Shown here one piece after another: positions 32,803 through 44,900 of a stretch of 64,000 nt of DNA. Both the position numbers and the translations under genes were made by a program. Location: NCBI GenBank assembly GCA_018257865.1, contig JAEUBA010000014.1, forward strand, positions 310,001 to 374,000, written 5' to 3'. The DNA is from Stereocaulon alpinum (Eukaryota; Ascomycota; Lecanoromycetes; Lecanorales; Stereocaulaceae). Each line of letters starts with the position of its first letter. The stretch's first letter is position 1. The notes beneath the pieces were generated by a model. The model was not told the DNA's origin. It was given only the letters and a program-made list of their open reading frames with translations, and ran no database searches.

Positions 32803-34189
32803 ATGGTCTCACCGTGCCTTTTACGGCTATCTGTGCTCACTACCTCCATCTCCTTGGCCAGTTCGCTTCATGTTAGCAAGGACGACAGACGCCACAATTT
32901 GGGAGCAAGAGCACCACCGTCAATCTTACCGTCCCCATCTCAAGACGTGGCGCATACCCTACTCCCCGATTTCTTGGCAGACTCCGCTAAAACCGATACC
33001 ATGATCGGCGAGGATGTCCATGTTAGTTGTGATAGTCTGTACGGGTTTGCGCTACAAAGAACGAGCTGTCTGAACGTATTGACCTTCTGTCCCTCTGGAA
33101 ACAAGGTCGAAAGCTGGGCCTACCCATCCGACGTCCCTCCAGGACAGACAGTGGACGAAGTACTTCCGATCAAACTATTCAGCAGTGAGTGTACTCTTAC
33201 CGCGTTTATGGAGCTCGGCAAAGGTAGCTTTCTTGTGCAAGCTGATGCGCGTATTCTTAACCCAGATGATGCGACTTGTACCATACAAGCACTCATACCT
33301 GGAGGAGGAGGTCTAATTGCTCATGCAAGTCCATCAAATGTGACTCGAGCCGCTCGTGCTATCTATGATAAGTGCGTCGTTAAGAAAAGTGGAGTCGGCG
33401 GAAAGGCCTATGACATAGGTGAGTGAACGTTATCAATTGTAATAGGCATAGCCCCCTGGGAGCTCTGTGCGCACTGAAAATGGGAGAGTCTTCGGTATTC
33501 CCTGCTAACATACATAGGTGGAGATAACATGCTCCAAGTGGTCATGTCCGGCTTTAATCCTCATGTGGAATGTCTTGGTGCCATGACTGCGCCACTTTCA
33601 TCCTGTGGCGTCCTCGTCCAGAAAATGCGTAAAGACTATGCGCCAGAGAAATTTGGGCGTCCATGGGACAGAAATATCGATTATGCTTTGCCCTTGGTAC
33701 AAACAGCACGTAAAGTGTCCACCAGCCCCAAGATCATGCATCATTTGCAACACTGACCGAATCATTATTTCAGCTGATGGCCGCTGCCAAATCGTTGTCG
33801 ATACGTTGGGTCCGACTGTGCAGGCAAGTTGGAATGGAATCTGGCAGGCGGTATCCTCTACCATTGCGCTTTGTGGAAGGGCTGGTAAGGGAGGGAAGGC
33901 GGCTGTCGCCAGTAAGTATCGCCATTCACTCATTGGTTGAAGTCGCTGACCAGAGGGAGATGAAGCATTCCCTATCATGGAAGGTTTGTTCATACAGGTC
34001 CATGATCGGGATACAGCTCTACCATTAGCAGCCGGTTCTAACGGAATTTCCGTCGACGCAGCAGTGGAGACTGCGACGCCGCTGAATGCGGTGCCTGCGA
34101 AGGAACCTTGGGCAGTACCATTACCTTCAGGGGCCAGTAATCAGCCTGCGATAATGCCTTCTTCTGCACCTAACGTAGCTTCCTCTTGA
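32803..34189 (+). CDS. Predicted secreted protein with ten cysteines, function unknown
   Basis: Exons 32803-33418, 33518-33709, 33774-33911, 33954-34189 give 393 residues with consistent phase and good splice sites. The N-terminus (MVSPCLLRLSVLTTSISLAS) looks like a signal peptide. The mature chain has ten cysteines spread through the first ~320 residues (in SCDSLYG, TSCLNV, FCPSG, SECTL, TCTIQ, KCVVK, ECLGA, SSCGV, GRCQI, ALCGR), an even number compatible with disulfides. An NVTR sequon lies near residue 185. The C-terminal ~60 residues are Pro/Ala/Ser-rich and end NVASS; there is no clear GPI-anchor hydrophobic tail. I recognise no domain. It could be a cell-wall or apoplastic protein; effector status is not supported. 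Confidence 0.7.
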
Positions 34190-35973
34190 AAACGCGCAAC
34201 CCCTAGAGCATTGAGTGCTGGGGGCCATGCTATTGTAGACACTTGCGATCTCTAGAGTCACAAATGGTGCCGATATACACGATAAGATAGTGTTGATATG
34301 CACGCTCTCGAATAGCCTATCCCTTCGAATCCCATGTATTGAAATCTCCAACATCATAAAGGAAACCTTCATATTACTCAAGCTATCAAGATCTACCGCT
34401 CCAAACTGGTGAGTAAGGACCTGCGGTGATCGAACTTCGTCTTGCAATTCCCCCTTCTACGCTCCCACACTCTCCGTCACGCCCCCTCTTGACCACCCCT
34501 ATCCGCATCGACCCCTTCATTGTCCATGCTCTACCTGTTATGAAGACTCTTTGACTCTTTATTCCTGTGTTCCATCATTGTTCTCGATTATCAGGCATCC
34601 ACGATCCTATCGGACAAACGCATTTCTGGCCCAAGCGACGCCGAGGCTGAGACATTCTTTGCCGTTTACTCCATAGCGGAGAAGCATGAGATCACACCCG
34701 ATAGGAAAGGCGATATACGGCTCTTTCACAACGTGGGAATCGTGCATCAGCGAAGGGCGTTCAAGGAGGACGAGGCTTGCGAGCGACGTCTCATCTATGT
34801 TTGGCTCAACGCTGAAGTCAAGCATTGGAAATTGCCTGCGCTGTTGAAGCTGACGTGAGTGAAGTGTTTTAAGATGGTGAGCGGGTTGCTTCATGCGATT
34901 TCGAGCCGGGGAGGGGTGGGGTGCTAAGGGCTACTACGTCTTGTGTGAGATGAATGTGTTTTCCCGATGGGACGTCGAGATCTTTACTTTGTGTCGATAG
35001 TCTGAGTGAAATAGATAGAGGGCGATGTTAGGGGTTTACCACTTATTTGAAACGTAGTTTGTTTTGCTGACGTTATGATTTGCGAAGTTCAAACCAGTCC
35101 TTACTTACGCCGAAGATGGCATATTCCAAACCTTCTGTCGTTTCTACCTAGTCAAGAATCTCGATCCATGGCGCCTTGAACGTGCTGGATAGATCATAGA
35201 TGCGCACTTGGTCGAGACTGATGTACACGAGAATTTCCATCACAGAAATTGTGTAATTCCAATCCGGCTGAGAGGAAACTTTGAGAAACTAACAGAAAAG
35301 TGTGACAACTCGAAGACCAGTGCAACTTTGACCCTGACAACGAGCGACGAGGACATTGGTAGACTTCAAAGGATGACATCATCGCTTGCCAAACAGAATA
35401 CTCCTCCCATTGCCAGAAGTCCCATTTGCCATATTTCCAAGGACAACAGAGGATTTGTTGGTCGAGGATGAAGTAGATGGAAGGAAGACAAAGATCAGTA
35501 AGATAAACATACTTAACATAGCCAGGCGGTCGTCATTTTTCCTACTACACTTCGTGGGAAGCGTCTTTTCTAGGGTGGCAAATGCAAGATGTCCCTACTT
35601 GTAGAGGCTAAGAATGATCCTTGTAGAGCTGAGTCCTGCTTCGGGCCCGAACCCTAGCCAAGGCGCTAACTTCAGCTCGGAGGTGAGCGTTTAGCGGACC
35701 CAAACAAGCAGTACCCCCAGCCTCCAGGCTCGCGACATCACTTTTCAAGTCTTTCCAAGACTGTACATATTGTGCGACCCATTGACGACATTACGAATAG
35801 CATCCAGATACCCCTCCATGTACATTGATCTACGTACTAATGCTACTTTCGTTATTTAACGGCCTTCCTGAGCAATACACGTACTGAACCCACTCAGGTG
35901 CGTTATTCACGCAGCTAGTCGACTAGATACAGCTTCTAACGTACCGGACCAATCAGCTGAAAGTGAATGCAAG
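34190..35973. other. Intergenic upstream of the giant tether gene, with a dioxygenase fragment
   Basis: 1.8 kb. It contains the TauD-like fragment near 34.6-34.9 kb; the rest (34,860-35,973) has no gene-like frame and presumably carries the promoter and leader of the giant gene. Confidence 0.5.
34595..34858 (+). pseudogene. C-terminal fragment of a TauD/TfdA-like dioxygenase
   Basis: The open stretch contains KGDIRLFHNVGIVHQRRAF and, further on, RRLIYVWLNAEVKHWKLPAL. This is the pattern seen at the end of clavaminate-synthase/TauD-like Fe(II)/2-oxoglutarate enzymes (PGDIxFxNNxxxxHxRxAF ... RxLxRLWL), including the distal metal histidine and the 2-oxoglutarate-binding arginine. The upstream half with the HxD motif is absent from the 400 bp before it, so this is a fragment. 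A TATCAG just before 34595 could be an old splice acceptor, and ACGTGAGT at its end an old donor. It most likely derives from a decayed or partly duplicated gene. Confidence 0.5.
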
Positions 35974-38900
35974 ATGTCGAATCGAAGCAGTGGCAAGAAA
36001 GACGATACCAAGGACGATGTCTCATCACGGCGCAACGGCGATGAACAACGCTCTACTTCTACACGAAACCGCTCAAGCTCCGTAGTGGAGATCAACCCAA
36101 ACAAGAAGTCCTCATCGCGGGGTGACGACCGCGACCGAGGATTCAACCCGACCTCCACAAGCTACTCATCAACCAGCCGAAGCCCGTATCCTGGCACCGC
36201 TTCTGCCTCGGTCGCCTCGAGCTATGCGACAGCTACTGGGAAAAACGACGACCAGCCATACATACCGCCTGGTCTAGAAAGGAATGCCAGTCTTGCAGAC
36301 CAGATGCCAAAATCGAAATCATCTCGCGGTCAACGCGACGAAGACTATGACAGAGATCCTCGAACCGAGCGGAGAAGAGGAGACAGCAAGAATGATCGGA
36401 GAGATAGCCGTGATCAAGATGACCAGGAAAGGGAGAAGAGAGGCAAGCGTGACAAGAAGGACAGGGATCGCGCAAGAGACCGCGGACTGAGCAGATCTGG
36501 AAATGGATATGAGGAGGGTATTGGAATTAGCAGAGGGCCTGCCGATTTCCCTGATCAGGTGGGAAGCGCTGGGTTCTCGCAGTTTCCGGGTCAATACGAT
36601 GGTGCATTACCAAGTTCTACCAGCGCTGCAGCGGATCATCCAGCGATGTCGTCCCACGTACAAGACCAATTTCCTGGACAGTTCCCCACCCAGTCTACCG
36701 CCCCTTACCGCCCACCTTTAGCCACTACGGAAGGTGGTCCAGGACTCGCAGCTGAATACTACGGAGATGCTGGGGAGTCAGTCGCAGAGCAGCCTGGATA
36801 CAGGAAACATTCACCATCTCTCATTATTGGAGCAGAGCCACACCTGCTACCCGCTTCCGCTGTCGCGAATCCACCACCTGAGCCGAGCGCGACTGGTGGG
36901 GTCGGTGCTGCAGCATCGTTCTTTACTGGCGGTAATTTCGAATCTGACGCCGAGTCGAGTTACGACCAACAAGCTTCGTCTACGTACACTGCAGCACCAT
37001 CCAGGCCTGACAACAGCCACCATTCATCTTCTGCGCCGGCCATACCTACAATCGGTGGAGCAGCAATGGGAGCAGCCGCAGGTTATTTCGTGGGCAGTCA
37101 GGCTTCGTCTCACCAGCAACGACCTAATCACACGGCATCAGTAGAAGGAGTGTCAAATGGATACTCTACATCTACGTATCAGCAGCCACCTTCTCAAGCG
37201 CAAGACTCCTACTACTCTGATGTATCAAGACCCCCAAAACCAGGTAAGCCCTCTTCTCAGGGATCTAACGTTCCGATATTTGCAGCAGGGGCGGCAGGTG
37301 CTGCAGGCTTGGCCGCGGCGGCATATCATCAAAGTCATCACTCCTCACAGAATGGCTCATCGATGCATCAACCAATGCAACAACAGCCCACGACTCCTAT
37401 GGCTCAAAGGCACCGTCACCATGGACCTCTCGGTGCCGTCGTTGACTTTTTCAAAGACCCAGATGGAGTAGCTCAGTTCGAAGAGTATTCTGAGATTATA
37501 GGCACCTGCAGGTACTGCTTCGCTCCGGGTTCCTCTCCAAGAGATGCGCCAAGAAAACATTATTACAGGAAGAGAAGATCGAATGAGCGGCTCGGCAGCA
37601 GTACGCGCATTGATAAAGACAGTCGATACTACTCTTCGGAGAACGAGAGCCGCCGAAGGAAGGACAGTTCTTGGCTAGCTAGTGGCCTTGCGGGATACGG
37701 GCTCGGAAAGATGGGAGAGACTCTGTTCAACAAGAGGAACGATTTTGATGATACCTACAGCGTGAAGACCGGCCGCCAGTCGTCGAATGGTCGAAGCAAC
37801 AAGTCACGGCGTCGCAGTCGTTCAAATGAACGTATTGAGACTGGTATTACAAGTGATGGTAGAATCTACAAAAAGGATGCTCATGGCAGTGCTTTTGGGG
37901 GCCCGAGTACCACAACATACACCACTCGACGACACTCAAGATCAAGATCTCAAGACCGCAAGAGTAGTCTGACCGAAACTGCTTTGGGCGCCGCTGTTGG
38001 TGCCACCGTGGCTGGTGCGACTACTAGGCGTCGGAGTCGCTCCCCAAAGAATCCTAAGGAAGGAGCCTGGGTCAGGACTAGACGAAGGTCCCGAGAGCAT
38101 TCACCTGAGCACCGCCACAAGTCCCCAAGAAAAAAGAAGAAAGAGAGGGGATTCTTTAGTTTCATGAACGGATCCTCTTCGTCTTCCAGTGTCGACTTAT
38201 TACATCCTTCTAGCCGTGATAAGCGCTCAAGTAGCAAGAGCTCCAAAGTCAAGCCAAAGGACGACCACCAGAAGGCTGAGGCCGCACTCTTGGGCCTTGG
38301 CGCGGCAGCGGCAGCTCTTGCATTGCGCGATGGCCGTCAAGGTCACAAGAGAAAGGGAATAAAAGAACTTGTGGGTGTGAAGGAGACGAAAGGTAAGCAT
38401 GCCAGAGTATCTTCTGTGAGTGAAGAAGACGAGATCTGGGAATCGGCCCCTGAAGACGACGAAGAGAGTATTAACTCGGGTCTCGCATACGGTAGGCACG
38501 CACGAAGAGGCAGCCGCGAGTCACTTTCTTCCGAGTCATCAGGAACGGCCAAATGGGGATGGCGCTGGGGAAGTAAGAAGAAGCGCAGAGAGTCTCCACC
38601 AAAGAGAAGCTCCTCGGACCACGACATAATTCCTGCAGTGGCTGGCGCTGCAGCAGCAGGCTTAGCAAGTGGTGCTATTATGTCTCCTGAACAATATCCA
38701 GGAAACCCAATGGACAGCACCAGCAGCCTTCCGCTTCAACACGTCTATCCGGTGCCAACATCCGACCCTTCTCGCTTTGACGTCGGTAGAGAAACGTCAC
38801 TGGCGTCTTCTACTCGGCCGGGAGTAGTTCCTATCCAACATCCTCAGCCAATAACTCCGGTCTCACAAGCAGTCTACTCCAGCCAAGCGCCGTATGAGCA

Positions 38901-41900
38901 TTCCTACAGTGCCCCAACAGGTCCTCCTGTCTTCTCTCAACCTCCTTTCCAGCCACGCCCTGCGGCCGTTGATGCTCGTTACGACAGACCTAATTTTAGT
39001 GTTCCTGGTGGGTTTCCTCGGAATGATTTCCAACTGAAAGATACCACTGAAGACTTCAAACTGCGAAGACGAGATACTTCCCCAGCGAGGTTCGGAACTG
39101 ATGCTGTGGCAAGTGAGATGACTCCCCGTCGTCGCGCCTCAACCAAGGACGATATATCAGCAGTCCGATTTGACATGACAGAAGAGCAAGAAGAGCAGGA
39201 CCGCCTCGGAAGACGCCGAAAGAGGAAGGAGGAGAAACAACGCCGTGAAGTCGAGGAGCAAGAGCAAATGGACAGAGATCGGAGAGCTTCTAGAGATGTA
39301 TCCGGCCAAAAGTCAGACGTCAAGGCAAGAAGAGAAAAGAGTCCAGAGCGATCTTCTGGGAAGTCATGGGCTGCGCCTGCGGCTGCTGGAGTGGCTGGTG
39401 CTGTAATTGGCGCAGCTGTAATGGAAGCTTCTAAGTCTGAAGAGTCACGGGAAGAACGCCGCGAACGTCGCCGGAGGGAGCGGGAACGTGAAGAAGCGGA
39501 AGAAGAGGAAGAGGCCAAAAGAAGACGTGAACGTCGGAGAAGGGAACGAGAACGTAATGAGGACAAGCCCACAAGCCATGAGAATCAAAGAATGCCTGAC
39601 GCAGTGAAAGAGGTACGCGAAGATATGGATCGACAAGCGAAACCCACCCAAAAGGAAGTATGGAAGCCCACCTCTACCCACGAAGACTACGGTTCCTTCT
39701 TCACGCTTCCACCCGAGTTGGTCAATAAGAATACCAACCAAGTGAAAGTCACGAGTGCCAATGCAGACGCTGATGTTGATCTGGATCGGAGCCCAAGGAC
39801 CATGACCGTAGGTCCGAAAAAAACTCGTGATCGCTCTGCCTCCCCAGTCTTCTCGCCCGCAGATACTGATGAAAAGCTTAATCCGTTGGGGTCTTTCCCC
39901 TGGCAGGTACCAAGACTTAGACTCCTAGAGCCTACACCTCCGTCGAGCAGGGGATCTACACCCATCATCAGGCCCAAAGATACTAGTGACGAAGACATCG
40001 AAGAGCCTGTCGAGACCCCGGTAGAAGAGCCACCGCGGAAACCCTCAACTTCACGTGTCACTTGGGGAGACGATCAAACCCATGAATATACCGTAATCAC
40101 TCCACATTACGAACGTGAAGAATTCATCGAATCTCCTTCCGACAAGAGAAGCGCCCGATCTCAAGCGGAGACCTTAGAACAACGGGAGGTGCGTGAGTCC
40201 TCACTAGATCGAAAGAAGCGAATCAATGGTACAGCTTCAAGCAGTGCTCCTAGAACTTACGATAAAGATCTCGAATTTGCGGCAACTCTGGCAGCTAGCG
40301 CAGAAGACGCAGGATTCGACCCCTCCATAGTCATTGATGACCCTATCTATCGACGCCGAGACTCACCTCCAGGATCGAATGAACGCAGCATGCCTGGCGG
40401 TTTTGAAGACGATGATGAGCCGCGAGCCAGCAGGAGAGAACGAAAGAAGAAAGACAAAGTTAATGGAAGGGATGATGATGCGGTTGTCCAGGATATCATA
40501 AGCCAAGTAGAGGAATCGGAGCCTCGAACTTCGAAGCAAGTTCCCGCTGATGGCTTGGACGAAAGGGAACCCACGAGGAAGTCCAAGTCCAAGAAATCGA
40601 AGAAAAGCCGCAAGGATTCTGACTCAAAGGATGAGTTCTTTGAGACTTCTGAGTCTGCAGGCAAATCTCAAGACTCGTACACCCGTGATGTCTACGAATC
40701 ACCAACTGAAGATACTCGTTCCGCTGTGTCGAGCGTTCTAGATAGCAACGGTGTAGAAAATGGCAAGAAATCTCGCAGAAAGTCGAAGCGTGACAGTACC
40801 GAACTCGACGATGCTGCTTCCACAGTGTCTTCGCGCTCTAGGGATGGAAGTGCGAACGACTCCGGGTCGAAATCAAAGGATAAGCCCAAGGGAAGCATTT
40901 GGAGCCGTGTCCTCGGAAAATCTACCGATAGCCCCCCACAGAAGAACGGTACGAAGGACGTAAGGAAGGAAGCAACCAATGAGGATGTCGACGAGTCGAA
41001 GAGGAAAAGCAAGCGGTCGAAAGAAGGGAGATCTTCTCGTGATGAAGCCGATGACTACGATGCTGCCAGCAAGTCTAGCGAAAGTAGAGAAAGGTCAAGA
41101 AAGCAGCGAAGTAGTGAGGGCAGCGCAGAGCAAGATTCAGGTAGGATCACCCAAGACCTACCGGCCAAGGTATATACACCGGCTCCCTCTGGTCGCGCAG
41201 TATCGGGGCAAATGCTGACCCACCCTAAGGACCAAGAGTCTAGCCGAAGCACAAAGGTTCCCGAAGCAGGCTCAGTCGCTCGGTTCCTTATACGTGACGG
41301 CGACGGGGAGCACGTCGATGAGCAACAAACGGAGTCTTTTTTAGGGGAGCGCCCCGAGCCACCGGCCCCACCTGACATACATGATAAGGAGAAAGAACCT
41401 CCAGATCCCGCGGTGACAGCGCTTCCGGCTTCGCCCCCTTCTCGACCTTACGACGAGGCACAACGATCTGCTAACCCCCAAACCCCAGAGTCTCTTCAGT
41501 CTCCAAACCCGCGCCCTTCACCAACAGCAGTACCCATCGATTTCCGCCGGCGTCGCCCCTTCGGCTCACCCCGCTCTCTATCTCAGACACCTCTGTCTTC
41601 AACTGAGGTTGTAGCAGACAGCAGCCCGCGACAGAAGCCGCGGCCGCGCTCAACGGAGTTTAGGGGTTCTAAGGACATGAGGCCGTTATGGCTTGTGGAA
41701 AGGCACAACTCGCATCAAGAGCCAGCGCCTGAAGAGACATATCCTGCACTTCCTCCTTCACTTCCATCTAGCCACACCACTTCGAGGGCTTCGTCAGTCC
41801 ATGACCCTGAAGAAGCGGCTCCTGTTCCTATAGGTGACTTTGACTCGACTGAAGTGAGCCACAACCAACTTCAAGAAAGACGAGGATTGACGATTGACAC

Positions 41901-44900
41901 CGATAAGAAAGCGGCGGACGCCGATTTGCTTGACTCGCAACAGGCAACTCCTACGGCATCTTCTCTCCATCATGCGACGACCAGTCAAGAAATGCCGTCT
42001 TCACCGGTTAGAAGGCAGTCTCCATCAAAGCCAGCCGTGGAAGAAATTTCTCACGCTTCTTCGACATTGAGAGATGCAGTTTTGGGTGCTGCAATCGGAG
42101 GTACTGCTGCTTTCGCCTTGCATAGAGTAGGTCAACACGACGAGCCATCGAGGCAAGAGCTTTCCCGGGAGGAAGACGAACAATTCCAGCAAGGTCTAGA
42201 TGATATGGCTTTAGAACCGGGTGCTCATCCGCAACAACATGCAACGGCACGAGACATCTCTCATGGAGAAGATAAGCAATTCCAGCCGAGCTTCGAGGAC
42301 AAGGTTCCGGGTGTGGACGTAGATCGCCTACTAGACGACCAGCTCGCTTTTGATGATGATTTCGCTCCTCAGAGCACGAAAAGAGGCAGGAAGGGTAAGC
42401 GGAAAGCAAGCAAAGCTGAACAGACAAAAGATGAAGCTTCAGCGTCGGATGAAGGTCCTGCACCAAGCACAAGGACTGTGGAGCGACAACCCTTGAGCCC
42501 TGAAGATGTGCGACATATCCAAGAACAGGATGTTCAGGACGCTGTCGATTCTTGGTACGCGCCGGCACCCTCAAAGAAAAACAAGAAGAAGAAGAAGAAA
42601 GGTACGGCTGAGGAGCTACCTAGTACAAGTGAGCTTGGAGGAAGCAAAGAGCTTCACAGAGATAATAGCGAAGCTGCAGAGCCAGAAAGTGTCCAACAGA
42701 CTGAAGACTTGACATGGGAAATGTCTCGCGATCAAGTTGTACACATGATGGCTGCTGCTTCTCGGGATGTAGACCAGGACAAGGAGGTGACCGCCCAGCC
42801 TACAATGATAGCGGAGCAAGTACCGCGCGAGCAAGTCGAAGATGTGATGACTGCTGCTTCCCAGGACGTGAACCAGGATAAGCACGAGACCAGCCAGCCT
42901 ACAATAATAGCGGACCAAGCAACTCGCGATAAGATTGTAGATAAAATGGCTGCTGCTTCACAGGCCATGAATCAGAAGGAAGATCAGGCCACCCAGTCTA
43001 CGATGACAGCGGAGCAAGCGCCTTACGAGAATATATTGGAAAGACGGCAAACCAAGTCCAAAGGCAAGAACGGCAAGAAAGGTCGAAAGGGGTCGGTGTT
43101 GGACGACAACCTGCCATCCTCTGCTAAAGACATCGGTTTCGTCGACCCTTTTACTGAGCAGCCCAGCGAAGACGCGTCGGAAAGTCCTCAGCTTCGAGAA
43201 GCCTCTGAAGATGCTCCCGCATATGCCATCCACAAGCTGCCAATGCCGACCTCGACAAGATTGCTTATCTCTCCCGAAGCTACGCCACTACCCGTGGACG
43301 ATGACCTTGATCTACTAGAAGAGCTGCCACCAAGCCTAATCATCGAATCAACTGATCAAGCAATCACTCAAGAGCTCAAGGCTGAACCTGGGAAGCCTCT
43401 GAAAGAACCTCGCACCCACGGCGGATTTCCATTGCCTGAACAGCCCCTGGAGCAATCGAGGGATCTGCCAACTGAACCAGTGCAAAGGACCCAACCCGAG
43501 CAAAGTGATGTGTGTGACTTATACGCTTTTCCATCTTATGAAAGGGGCATGAACGGGGATATGGCTGTCTCCAGAAATGCCGATACCGAAGTCGACATTC
43601 AAAAGGAGTTGCATTTGCCTACAGTCCCCCCTCCAGAGGATCAATATCAATCTGAGCAAATTCCATCTATCGTCAATGAGCCGGTCACTGATAAATCACT
43701 CATTCATGAGCCACTCACCGATAAGCCATTATTTGATAGGCCAGTTACTAAAAAGCCTGTCGTCGATGCACCTCGAGAAGAGTCTCAAGCAGTTGAAGAT
43801 GAATGGGCTGGCTCCAGCAGCAAGAAGAAAGGTAAGAAAGAGAAGAAGGCCAAAATAAGCTCTATGGCTGACACCAGCTTGGGCGGTGAAGTCGAAGAAC
43901 AAACTCCCTTGCCTGTAACTACACCTGGAAAGCTCGAAGATGAGCCAGTCCAGGACCTTCTCAAGGGACCCGTCATCGACGTGCCCCAGCAAGAATCTCG
44001 AACGGTAGAAGACGAATGGGCCGGTTCCGGCAGCAAGAAGAAAGGCAAGAAGAGCAAGAAGCAAAAGTCCAATACATTGGATATTGAGCCGGAGTCTGTA
44101 GAACCAGAGCAGGCTGAGTCAGAACCCAGCACACGAGGTTTTCCTGAAGGCCCAGTGCCTCTAGTCACAACGACGACATCACAGGACGTTACCACTATGT
44201 TGCAGACTGAGAATGCCAATGCGACAACGGATTCAAAACCCGATGAAGCCTCGTTCCAGAGCGCTGAGGCTGACCGAGAACTGCATGGGCCGGTGCAAGA
44301 AGCGTCCCCTAGCGCCGACTTAAGCTCACGCTTGGAGGAAGAAAAGACGGGAACCAAGCACTTCGAGACAGCAGACGCTGAGATCCAAGAGTCCAAGCTG
44401 CACGATGTTCATGACGATGCACTGGGAAATGATACCCTTCCAATTTTGGCATCATCTGCCGCGGCCATCGATACCGCCAGAGGGGTACAAGACATCCTAA
44501 GAGGAGACGTCACTCCGTCATCAACAGATCGACAAGATGAAGCTGATAGTAAAATGTCCGCACTGAAAGAGCCATCCACAGATAAGCCAGTTGAGGCTGA
44601 AAATGCAGATTGGGATCTCCCCAAGAAGAAGAAGAAGGGCAAGAAATCTAAGAAGAACGAATTATTGTCATTCGACGAGCCTGATACTACAGAGTCCGGA
44701 CAACCCTTCACCCCGCCCCCTGAAATTGGGACTCAATTGGATCCTGAGCCAATTGGTGAAGCTATCAACCAGCCTAGCTCCAAGAAATCTAAGAAGGATA
44801 AGAAAAGCAAGAAAAAGTCTCTTTCAAGAACAGCGAGTGACTATCAGGAAACCGATGAGCCTGAAGTCGCAACCGTTAGAGAACCTCAAGACACCAAGGC

